In this document: piece after piece, positions 8,914 to 16,294 of the stretch | How the letters are laid out: each line of letters begins with the position of its first letter | Numbering within the stretch: the first letter of the stretch is position 1 | Origin: Pseudorhodoferax aquiterrae | Lineage (GTDB): Bacteria; Pseudomonadota; Gammaproteobacteria; Burkholderiales; Burkholderiaceae_C | Length of the DNA: 64,000 nt | Direction: 5' to 3' | Assembly (NCBI RefSeq): GCF_014652235.1 | Contig: NZ_BMYK01000026.1 | Location: 1 to 64,000, forward strand | Notes under the pieces: model-generated | Seen by the model: the letters and a program-made list of their open reading frames with translations, nothing else | Databases searched by the model: none | Told to the model about the DNA's origin: nothing | Position numbers and translations under genes: made by a program

Positions 8914-9096
8914 TCACTTTTTGTCGGCCAGATGGCGCTCGACATCGTCGGCCTGGGTGCCCACCGCCTGGACGGCCTCCTTCAAGCGTTCGGGCGTGAC
9001 GTTGAACTTCTTGGCCCAACCGCGAAGTTCATAGTCCTCGTGCACGTTGATGCGTTGGCGGTCTTGCCCGCCGGTCTTGCTTTTGTCGTCTGCCAT
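8914..9096 (-). CDS. DUF3606 small protein
   Basis: A 60-residue protein matching the DUF3606 pattern: lysine/aspartate-rich start MADDKSKTGGQDRQRINV, then DYELRGWAKKFNVTPERLKE and AVQAVGTQADDVERHL. It is preceded by a well-placed AGGAG. The function of the family is unknown. It lies back-to-back with the ExoIII-LigD gene that starts 304 bases away on the other strand, so a shared regulatory region is possible. Confidence 0.85.
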   Translation of the reverse strand: MADDKSKTGGQDRQRINVHEDYELRGWAKKFNVTPERLKEAVQAVGTQADDVERHLADKK

Positions 9097-9400
9097 GTTG
9101 TGCTCCTATTTAGCGGCGTTCGGTGCCACCGCAGAGAACATGCCATGCGATTGCTTGCGCGCCCGACAGACGTGGCCGAAACCGTCAGCCAGATGCGGCT
9201 TACGGTGCAACTAACAAGGCCCGACCGACGAGAGGTTGAAGGCACCTCCTACATCCGACCGGTTGCTGATGCTTCAAGCTGCAGCCAAGAAGGGGTGAAT
9301 GGATGATGGCTGTTGCCACCAACCCATGGAACGGCCTCAAATCGCTCCGCGCTCCAACCCTTTCGCGCCCCGAACGGCCTTGACCAGAACCTTTTTCGAC
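9097..9400. other. Divergent intergenic region between DUF3606 and the LigD fusion
   Basis: 304 bases without a recognisable gene. It should hold the promoters of both divergent genes, but I see no clear consensus box. The reading frame of the ligase fusion is open back to 9299, with no homologous sequence upstream of the Met at 9401. Confidence 0.4.
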
Positions 9401-12400
9401 ATGCGCGTCGCCACCTGGAACGTCAACAACGTCGTGAAGCGCCTGGACCTCCTGCGCGATTGGCTGGAGCGCACGCGGCCTGACGTGGTGGCATTGCAGG
9501 AGCTCAAGGCGCCGACGGCAGACTTCCCAACAGAGCAGTTGGAGGCAATCGGCTATCGCTCCTTGGTGGTGGGACAGCGCACCTGGAACGGCGTGGCGCT
9601 GTTGGCCCGTGGGCATGAGCCGTTGCCCGTGGTGACGTCGCTTCCAGGCGATCCCAAGGACAAAGAGGCCCGCTACATCGAAGCCGCCATCAACGGGGTG
9701 TTGTGTGCCTGCCTCTACCTGCCCAACGGTAACCCGCAGCCGGGGCCCAAGTTCGACTACAAGATGCGCTGGTTCGAGCGCATGCGGCTGCGTGCGCAGG
9801 AGCTGTGGAACTCGGGTCAACCGGTGGTCCTGCTTGGCGACTGGAACGTGGTGCCCACGGACCGGGACATCTACAAGTCCGACACTTGGCGAGACGATGC
9901 GCTGCTGCAGCCAGAGCCCCGGGAAGCGTTCGCAGCCATCCTGTCGCAGGGTTGGACCGATGCGCTGGAGAGCGTGCATCCGGGCGGCAAGCAATTCACC
10001 TTCTGGGACTACCGCCGCAAGCGCTGGGAGCGCAACGCCGGGCTGCGCATCGACCACATCCTGGTGGGGGAGCGACTGAAGGTCATCGATGCAGGGGTGG
10101 ACCGAGAGGAACGCGGCCGGGAAGGGGCCAGCGACCACGCCCCCGTCTGGGCAGAGCTGGAGCCGAATCTCACCAAAGCGCCGGCGCGCCGTGCTGCCAA
10201 GAAGTCGGCGGCGCCCCGTCCGTCCCAGAAGCCGGGAGGCACCGAGGCGGCCGAGCCCGATGCCGCACCGCTCGGTCGCTACAAAGCCAAGCGCGATTTC
10301 ACGAAGACCGCCGAGCCCAGTGGAAAGGCGGTCCAAAGGAGAGGGAAGAAGTCCAAGGCGCTGGCCTTCGTCATCCAGAAGCATTGGGCATCGCGGCTGC
10401 ACTACGACCTGCGCCTGGAGCTGGGAGGCGTGATGGTGTCCTGGGCCGTGCCCAAGGGGCCTTCCTACGACCCTGCGATCAAGCAGATGGCCATCCACGT
10501 CGAAGACCATCCAGTCGACTACAACACTTTCGAGGGGGACATTCCGAAAGGCGAGTACGGCGGCGGCACCGTCATCGTCTGGGACCGCGGCACCTGGGAG
10601 CCTGTCGAAGACCCCGCGGAGGGCATGACCAAGGGCAAGCTCATCTTCAAGCTGCACGGCGAGAAGCTGGCAGGGCTGTGGGAGCTGGTGCGGATCTCCA
10701 AGCCCGGGGCGAAGAAGCAGGAGCAGTGGATCTTCTTCAAGAAGCGCGGCGACGCCTGGGTGCGGCCTAGCACCGAGTACGACGTGATCTCCGCGCTGCC
10801 GGACAGCGTGGTCGAGAAACCACTGGGCCCTATCGAAGAGCGCGAGCCGCGCGAACGGCCAACCGCCAAGCGCCCGTCGGCTGCCCAGGCCGAAGAGCAC
10901 CTGCAGCGCGGCAAGCGGGCGGCGCTGCCTGCGAAAGTCCAGCCGCAGCTCGCCACGCTGGTGTCGTCGGTGCCCCCTGGCGACTGGGTCGTGGAGAGCA
11001 AGTTCGATGGGTACCGCATGCTCGTGCGCGTGGACGGCGATCGCGTGCAGCTCTTCACCCGCAACGGACACGACTGGACCGCCAAGCTGCAGCCCGTGGC
11101 CGAGGCCGTGGCCGCGCTGGGCTTGGACAGCGCCTGGCTCGATGGCGAGATCGTCGTGATGAACGATGCCGGGCTGCCGGACTTCAACCTGCTCCAGAAC
11201 GCGATCGACAACGCGCGGACCAAGGACGTCGAGATGTTCGTGTTCGACATCCTGTTCCTCGGCGGGAAAGACGTGCGCGAGGTGCCGCTGGCGAGCCGGC
11301 GTGCGGTGCTGCAGGAGCTGTTCAAGGCCGTGGACAGCGAGGCGCTGCACTTCAGCCAGTCGTTCGACGTGGTACCAGGCCAGCTCCTGGAAGCCGCCTG
11401 TCAGATGGGCATGGAGGGCGTCATGGTCAAGCGCGCCGACGCACCCTACGTGGCCGGCCGGACGGAGACTTGGCTGAAGCTCAAGTGCCAGAACCGTCAG
11501 GAGTTCGTGGTGGTCGGCTACACCGACCGTTCGAACGCGCCAGGCGAAGTGGGCAGCCTGCTGCTCGGCTACCACGAAGCCGGCCAGCTCCACTTCGCCG
11601 GGTCGGTGGGAACGGGATGGGGGTCCGCCAAAGGCCGCGACCTGAAGGTGACGCTGGCCAAGCTGCAGGTCAAGGAAGCCACCGTCGACACCGAAGAGGC
11701 CAAGCCGGGACGCTGGTCCAAGCGCAGGGCAGGCGACGAACACTGGGTGCAGCCGAAGATGGTGGTCGAGGTGGCGTTCTCGGAGTGGACGCCGGATGGC
11801 CGCATCCGCCACCCTGTGTTCCGCGGCGTGCGCACCGACAAGCCGCCAACCAACATCGTGCGCGAGCGGCCGACGGCGGCCGGCAGGGCGCCCGCGGCGG
11901 CAAAGCCAGCGGCCAAGACCGCCATCAAGGTCTCGAACCCGGAGCGCGTCATCGATCCGACCACCGGGCTGCGCAAGGTCGATGTCGTGCGCTACTACGA
12001 GAGCGTGGCCGAGTGGATGCTGCCGCATCTGAAGGGCCGGCCGGTGTCCCTCGTGCGCGGGCCGACGGGAATCACGGGCGAGCTCTTCTTCCAGAAGCAC
12101 GACGACAAGCTGTCGATCCCGCACGTTCGTAATCTTCCGGCGCACCTGTGGCCAGGGCATGCGGAGCTGCTCGAGATCCCGGATGCCAAGGCGCTGGTCG
12201 CGTGCGCCCAGATGAACGTCCTGGAGTTCCACACCTGGAACTCGGCCGCGAAGAACATCGACAAACCCGACCGCATCGTCTTCGACTTGGACCCGGGCGA
12301 GGGCACGCCTTGGCAGCACGTCCAGGAGGCGGCCACGCTCGTGCGCGCTATGCTCGAGCAGCTTGGGCTGGAGAGCTGGCTGAAAACTTCAGGCGGCAAG

Positions 12401-12793
12401 GGCCTGCACGTGGTCGTGCCGTTGGCGCCGCGGCTGGACTACGACACCGTCAAAAGCTTCTCACAGGCCGTGGTGCAGCACCTGGCGCGGACCATCCCAA
12501 CGCGCTTCGTGGCCAAGAGCGGACCGAAGAACCGCGTGGGCAAACTGTTCGTGGACTACCTGCGCAACGGCCACGGCGCGACGACGGCAGCGGCGTTCTC
12601 GGCGAGGTCGCGGCCGGGGCTTGGGGTGTCGATGCCCGTCGCATGGGAGCAGCTCGGTGAACTCAAGAGCGGCGCGCAGTGGACGATCACAAACGCGCGG
12701 GAATACCTGAGCTTTCAGAAGCATGATCCCTGGTCGGCCTACTGGAAGACGAGACAGACTTTGACCGCGGCGATGAAAACGTTGGCGCGGTAG
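9401..12793 (+). CDS. ligD: Exonuclease III - DNA ligase D fusion protein (EXO-PE-LIG-POL)
   Basis: A 1130-residue four-domain DNA-repair enzyme. Residues 1-255 are an exonuclease III/AP-endonuclease-like EEP nuclease: WNVNN at the start, LQELK, GDWNVVPTDRDIY and the terminal SDHAP with D245/H246. A Lys/Ala/Pro-rich linker (about 260-300) leads into a complete LigD. Its phosphoesterase domain has SRLHYDLRLE (H334, D336) and IHVEDHP (H366). Its ATP-dependent ligase has adenylation lysine K534 in SKFDGYR. Its primase-polymerase has FDLDPGEG (D962, D964) and GGKGLH (H1003). LigD with Ku repairs double-strand breaks by end joining. The PE-LIG-POL order matches Pseudomonas LigD, but usual LigD proteins begin near the motif GRYKAKRDF, found here at about residue 290. 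The start is the Met beginning MRVATWNVNN, the natural ExoIII start. No Ku gene is in the window. The fusion would couple abasic-site or 3'-end cleaning to gap filling and ligation. Confidence 0.93.
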   Translation: MRVATWNVNNVVKRLDLLRDWLERTRPDVVALQELKAPTADFPTEQLEAIGYRSLVVGQRTWNGVALLARGHEPLPVVTSLPGDPKDKEARYIEAAINGVLCACLYLPNGNPQPGPKFDYKMRWFERMRLRAQELWNSGQPVVLLGDWNVVPTDRDIYKSDTWRDDALLQPEPREAFAAILSQGWTDALESVHPGGKQFTFWDYRRKRWERNAGLRIDHILVGERLKVIDAGVDREERGREGASDHAPVWAELEPNLTKAPARRAAKKSAAPRPSQKPGGTEAAEPDAAPLGRYKAKRDFTKTAEPSGKAVQRRGKKSKALAFVIQKHWASRLHYDLRLELGGVMVSWAVPKGPSYDPAIKQMAIHVEDHPVDYNTFEGDIPKGEYGGGTVIVWDRGTWEPVEDPAEGMTKGKLIFKLHGEKLAGLWELVRISKPGAKKQEQWIFFKKRGDAWVRPSTEYDVISALPDSVVEKPLGPIEEREPRERPTAKRPSAAQAEEHLQRGKRAALPAKVQPQLATLVSSVPPGDWVVESKFDGYRMLVRVDGDRVQLFTRNGHDWTAKLQPVAEAVAALGLDSAWLDGEIVVMNDAGLPDFNLLQNAIDNARTKDVEMFVFDILFLGGKDVREVPLASRRAVLQELFKAVDSEALHFSQSFDVVPGQLLEAACQMGMEGVMVKRADAPYVAGRTETWLKLKCQNRQEFVVVGYTDRSNAPGEVGSLLLGYHEAGQLHFAGSVGTGWGSAKGRDLKVTLAKLQVKEATVDTEEAKPGRWSKRRAGDEHWVQPKMVVEVAFSEWTPDGRIRHPVFRGVRTDKPPTNIVRERPTAAGRAPAAAKPAAKTAIKVSNPERVIDPTTGLRKVDVVRYYESVAEWMLPHLKGRPVSLVRGPTGITGELFFQKHDDKLSIPHVRNLPAHLWPGHAELLEIPDAKALVACAQMNVLEFHTWNSAAKNIDKPDRIVFDLDPGEGTPWQHVQEAATLVRAMLEQLGLESWLKTSGGKGLHVVVPLAPRLDYDTVKSFSQAVVQHLARTIPTRFVAKSGPKNRVGKLFVDYLRNGHGATTAAAFSARSRPGLGVSMPVAWEQLGELKSGAQWTITNAREYLSFQKHDPWSAYWKTRQTLTAAMKTLAR

Positions 12794-13108
12794 CTTCTGT
12801 CGGGCATTCGCGATCGACGAGTCCCACGAGAGATGCCGCGGCCGTCCCGCGTTGATGTTTCTTTGCAACGTGCTTCGCTGCGATGGACGGAGCCTTGGTC
12901 CATCGACCAGTCGAGCGGCCTAAATCGCATGAGACTAGTCGGAGCAGTCGCTGACAAGCCAATCGAAAGGACCAGGCTGGGGCGGGCGATCGCCGCTGAT
13001 AAATCGCATCGAGACCGAGCACCGCCGAAAAGTGCTCGCCGTCAAAGATCGTGTTTTGGTGCTTAAGGTGCAGTAGCTCCGGTTGGCCATATCCGCAGCA
13101 GAGAGCAC
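12794..13108. other. Intergenic stretch after ligD
   Basis: No gene is recognisable on either strand; the open frames here look like chance frames of GC-rich DNA. The segment lies between ligD and an EAL-domain remnant and may be decayed coding sequence. Confidence 0.4.
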
Positions 13109-13387
13109 GTGCTTCGGGCGGAGCTGGCTCCAAATACCACGCTAAACACTGCTATCACGGACCACCTACCAAAACTATTCAGTCAAGAACTACCAGAATT
13201 ATTGTGCCGCCATGGCAATCACGGGTGTGGGGAAATTCAGGGTTATCTTTTCAGCAGACCGCTGGCGTCGGATTGCTTCTTGGACTTCGTGCGCGAGCAA
13301 CAGGCCACAGCCATCAATGCGAAGGAAGTGAGGCGCCTCATGGCGCTCGGTGGCCCTTCGTCGCGTACCAGCCCCGCGCCGTTGTGA
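13109..13387 (+). pseudogene. Remnant of the C-terminal end of an EAL phosphodiesterase
   Basis: Within this 92-codon frame, residues from about 13190 onward read RHGNHGCGEIQGYLFSRPLA followed by SDCFLDFVREQQ, which is the characteristic last 35-40 residues of EAL domains (the loop with the glutamine of the QGYxFSRP motif). Nothing upstream in any frame supplies the rest of an EAL or GGDEF domain. It is therefore the tail of a degraded c-di-GMP phosphodiesterase gene, not a working protein. Confidence 0.55.
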
Positions 13388-13575
13388 GATGGCGACTGTG
13401 CTGACCGCGAGCGATGCTTGGGCGCCGCCACACGGAGATGCCTTAAGGCCGAGGGTAGGCACTGACGGCGCCGTGAGGGACGGCGGGTTGTCCTACGTCG
13501 AGTGGCTTGGCAAAAATTGGCATTTCATCTGAAATGATGATCGCAAGGGCTTGATAAATCACAAGAAACGTGCTT

Positions 13576-13590
13576 TGGCCCAAAAGCTGC
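13576..13590 (+). promoter_or_regulatory. Sigma-54 (-24/-12) promoter of the PEP-CTERM gene
   Basis: TGGCCCAAAAGCTGC has the invariant GG and GC dinucleotides with the exact spacing of the TGGCAC-N5-TTGC consensus. It lies 41 bases ahead of the ATG at 13632. RpoN-dependent expression under PrsK/PrsR is known for PEP-CTERM genes in betaproteobacteria, so the context supports it. Confidence 0.55.
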
Positions 13591-13591
13591 G

Positions 13592-13615
13592 GAAGTAACT
13601 GTACGTACGTACTTC
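13592..13615 (+). promoter_or_regulatory. Inverted repeat with a GTAC core at the PEP-CTERM start site
   Basis: GAAGTA (13592-13597) and TACTTC (13610-13615) form a perfect 6-bp inverted repeat around a GTACGTACGTAC core (13601-13612). It lies immediately downstream of the -12 element, where the transcript should begin, and could be an operator or a 5' mRNA hairpin. Function is inferred from position only. Confidence 0.3.
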
Positions 13616-13631
13616 GCGTGCGGGGTCTAGG

Positions 13632-14423
13632 ATGAGAAAGATGAAATCTGTGATTTTGAAATCGGGTGCGGCAGCTCTGGCTGCGTTTTGCGTCAGCGCC
13701 GTGTCTGCCGCGCCCATCGCCCAGTGGGACTACATGGTCAACAGCTCGTTCTTGGCGGCCGAAACGCAGTTCACGAGCGGTCGCGCTTCGAGCAACGGCG
13801 TGGCCTCGTCTGACGAAATCAATTGGGGAGTCGCTGGCGGCACCGTCGGGGTCAACCGCAGTGGGCTGATCATTTCCAATTCACCCAGTGGCGGCGTTCT
13901 CATCACCGATGGCGATGCCGCGCTGGCGAACAGCTACACCCACGTGAACAACGGCAACCTCGGCCGCAACAGCGTTTCCTTGAAAGTGGCCGAGATCGCA
14001 GCCCAGCTGCAGCTGCGTCCGACCAACTCCGGTCTGCCGTATTCCTCCGTGGGCGCGACGTACACGATCAATTTCGCTGAAACGCCCAACGTGGCGGGCA
14101 CTTGCGTGGTTCAGAGCGCAGTCGCCTGCGATGACATCTTCGTTCTTGCCGGCTCCCTCAACGAATCGTTCACCTACGACGGCTTCGAATATTTCGTCAG
14201 TTTCTTCGCTGCTCCGACGTTGACCGCCCTGGATCCAGCCGTTTGCGCAGCGGCCGGTGCCGACGCTGGGTGCCTGGGCTTCACGACGCAAGAGTTCATG
14301 AGCACCACCGTGAATTTCAACCTGATGATCACCAGCAAGGCCATCGACGTTCCCGAACCAGCCTCCGTGGCGCTTCTGGGCCTGGGACTGCTCGGCCTTG
14401 CCGCATCGCGCCGACGCAACTAG
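13632..14423 (+). CDS. THxN-type PEP-CTERM exported protein
   Basis: A 263-residue exported protein. The signal peptide covers about residues 1-27 (SGAAALAAFCVSAVSAAP). The mid region contains the family motif NSYTHVNN, typical of THxN PEP-CTERM proteins, which have no known enzymatic role. The C-terminus is a full PEP-CTERM sorting signal: VPEPASVALLGLGLLGLAAS followed by RRRN, meaning PEP motif, hydrophobic helix, arginine cluster. Such proteins are processed by exosortase and sent to the surface or matrix; no exosortase is in this window. The second in-frame ATG at 13641 has a better-placed purine-rich site (AGGATGAG) and may be the true start. A sigma-54 promoter lies just upstream. Base composition is a little lower in GC than its neighbours. 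Confidence 0.88.
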   Translation: MRKMKSVILKSGAAALAAFCVSAVSAAPIAQWDYMVNSSFLAAETQFTSGRASSNGVASSDEINWGVAGGTVGVNRSGLIISNSPSGGVLITDGDAALANSYTHVNNGNLGRNSVSLKVAEIAAQLQLRPTNSGLPYSSVGATYTINFAETPNVAGTCVVQSAVACDDIFVLAGSLNESFTYDGFEYFVSFFAAPTLTALDPAVCAAAGADAGCLGFTTQEFMSTTVNFNLMITSKAIDVPEPASVALLGLGLLGLAASRRRN

Positions 14424-14542
14424 TCCGTAGCCAGACGCCAGCCCTCGGTGCGACCCACGGTCGTCGGGGGCCGGCTGCAGGGCGCGGTCGCGCACCGCGA
14501 TCGGCGTGCCTTGAACGGTTCAGCGCAGGACGCACCGGAATG

Positions 14543-14576
14543 TTCCGCAACTTCGGTGTCGCGGTAAATTCTGTCG
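14543..14576 (+). promoter_or_regulatory. Promoter-like block shared with the paralogue at 4363
   Basis: TTCCGC (14543-14548), 16 bases, TAAATT (14565-14570), then the ATG six bases later. The same arrangement precedes the paralogue at 4363. The -10-like box is so close to the ATG that the mRNA would be leaderless, and there is no Shine-Dalgarno. Conservation is observed; the role is inferred. Confidence 0.45.
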
Positions 14577-15023
14577 ATGGACAACCTGGTCGATTACAGC
14601 GCTTTGGACGTGGCCATCCTCGAGGCCATTGCAAACGGTCACCGCGAGATGGGCGATTTGAAAGAGGGCGCTGTGAAGAGGGAAGCGCTCAAAATCGTCT
14701 CGGCGACAAGAAGCGGCCTTTTGTATCGACGCATCGTAGAGCGGCGGCTGCAAGCGATGCGGGCCGCAGGTCGCATCGGATACACACGCCGTTCAAAATC
14801 GAGTCCTGACGGCGGTTGGGCCGTCATGCCCGAAGAGAAAAAGGCGGACGAGAGTCCCGTGGCGATCGACAAAACGTTCGGTCGCGTGGCCCACGATGCT
14901 GTAGCAAAAGCGGGCGGCTGGAGCCCTCGCTGGCAGCACATGAGCAACGAGCAGAAGCAGCAGTGGGAAACCATAGCTTCGGCCGTCATCGAGGCCTACG
15001 AGAAAAGGCGCGTGACCGCCTAG
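14577..15023 (+). CDS. Hypothetical winged-helix-like protein, paralogue of the gene at 4363
   Basis: A 148-residue soluble protein of unknown family. It begins with DYSALDVAILEAIANGHREM, continues with RIVERRLQAMRAAGRIGYTR and GGWAV, then a linker rich in Lys/Asp/Glu. It ends with a second conserved block (WSPRWQHMSNEQKQQWETIA and SAVIEAYE). The first block looks like a winged-helix domain with a wing of basic residues. The full-length similarity to 4363-4800, together with the shared upstream block, shows a duplicated, probably co-regulated pair. This copy ends normally and should be taken as the reference length. It follows the PEP-CTERM gene by 153 bases but has its own promoter block. 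Confidence 0.7.
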   Translation: MDNLVDYSALDVAILEAIANGHREMGDLKEGAVKREALKIVSATRSGLLYRRIVERRLQAMRAAGRIGYTRRSKSSPDGGWAVMPEEKKADESPVAIDKTFGRVAHDAVAKAGGWSPRWQHMSNEQKQQWETIASAVIEAYEKRRVTA

Positions 15024-15463
15024 TTTGCTGAACGCGTTTTCCGGAGCGAGCGGGTGCGCCTGCCGCGTTGGCAAGCTGGCGATGCAAATCCCATGCTGAA
15101 CTACTCCCGGATGCGACGCCCGCTCATGGCCCCCGTAAGAGAGGGGAATGCTCCTCCTGTCACATGGCTTTGCTACCGTTGCGGCGGGCGTCATCGTCCC
15201 CTGTCCACTAGGTAGTGTGGGCTGCCGGAAACCAGGCCTTTCCCGCTCGCCCGGAGCGAAACCCGGGCGCCAATTTTTTGCTGCTGTACGCAGTGGAGCA
15301 GGAGCGGAGCCGCCTCAGGAAGGCGCTTCGGTCAGGGCGCCCGGGTCAGTCGCTGGGGCGGCTGGACCGAGCGAGGTTCAAGTTCAGCGCAGAGGCGGCC
15401 AGTAAACCGATGCATGGCGCCGATGATTGAGGCGAGCTGCGGCACCTCTGCGAGCGTTTCCAG
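15024..15463. other. Intergenic stretch
   Basis: 440 bases in which I see no supported gene, terminator or RNA. The open frames that cross it have no recognisable protein features. Confidence 0.4.
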
Positions 15464-16150
15464 CTAACGCTTCAGGAAAGGCAACGTCAACCTTCGACCT
15501 TCTAGCAGCTGAAGCAAGTGCTTGACGAGGTCGGCAGCGAGACTGTCCAGTGCCGCTGGGCCCTCCAGGAGTCTGAGCGTCTCTCGGCACTGCTCAAGAA
15601 CGATGAGAACTTCAGGCGGCATAACTTTGCGGGCCATGCGAAGCTGGCACACCTCGAAGTCGTGGCGCAGCGGTGGCAACATGTTGGCATCGATCTTAGA
15701 AGCTGCGCGGCGCAACGCCGACGCGTTGACCGTGAGCGTTCGAGTCACCAGCTGACCGAGATCTTGATCAGCTCGGCGGGAGCGATTGCTGCAGGGCTGC
15801 TCATCCTTAGTGACCTGGGTCGGCTGCGGCGGGATCGTGCGGTGGATGAAGGGCGCGGCTTCGCTTTCGCGGACACCCACGACCGATAGCAATGCCAACG
15901 TTGACGAGCACACCAGCCGCGTCGTGCTGGCACGATCGGCCGCCTTTTCGTGCGCGGACGACGGGCGGCGCGCAGGCTGCGCCGATTCGGACCACCCTTT
16001 CCTGCATCGCGGCGCCATGGCGGCGGAGACGACGCATCCGAGCGCGATGGTCACTCGCGCCCTTAAATGTCCGCTCGAGCGTGCGGCGAGGGTTTCGCCG
16101 TGAAGCATGCGAAAGAAGCGATGGTGGAGGAGGGCCTTCGGGGGGCGCAT
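15464..16150 (-). CDS. Hypothetical protein with a helical C-terminal half
   Basis: The last 95 codons (RTLTVNASALRRAASK to the end, including MPPEVLIVLEQCRETLRLLE and LAADLVKHLLQLLEG) look like true coding sequence: third positions are mostly G or C and the protein is predicted helical. I do not recognise the family. The N-terminal 125 residues are less convincing; they contain two short hydrophobic stretches (TIALGCVVSAAMA and TLALLSVVGV) and many Arg/Ser. The start could be at 16150, at 16108 or further in, and there is no obvious Shine-Dalgarno. It could be an exported protein or the decayed end of a longer gene. Confidence 0.4.
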   Translation of the reverse strand: MRPPKALLHHRFFRMLHGETLAARSSGHLRARVTIALGCVVSAAMAPRCRKGWSESAQPARRPSSAHEKAADRASTTRLVCSSTLALLSVVGVRESEAAPFIHRTIPPQPTQVTKDEQPCSNRSRRADQDLGQLVTRTLTVNASALRRAASKIDANMLPPLRHDFEVCQLRMARKVMPPEVLIVLEQCRETLRLLEGPAALDSLAADLVKHLLQLLEGRRLTLPFLKR

Positions 16151-16294
16151 GAAGCACTTTTGCAGGGCTGCGAGCTAATTCGCATGCCCGCATTGTTCGA
16201 TGTTCGGCCTTCGGGATCATGGCGCGATCGTGACGCGTTCGACGACCGTCCGTGCCATCGCAGGCGCTGCTTGCTCGGAACCTGAAGCGCTGGC

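Noticed and set aside
9200-12319. A 1039-codon open frame antisense to the ExoIII-LigD gene
   Set aside because: The plus-strand protein has all catalytic motifs; the antisense frame is a by-product of strong GC bias at third positions and has no recognisable domain.
15518-15889. Plus-strand frame opposite the hypothetical gene at 15464
   Set aside because: The minus-strand frame has the better codon pattern and helical composition; this one shows no domain.
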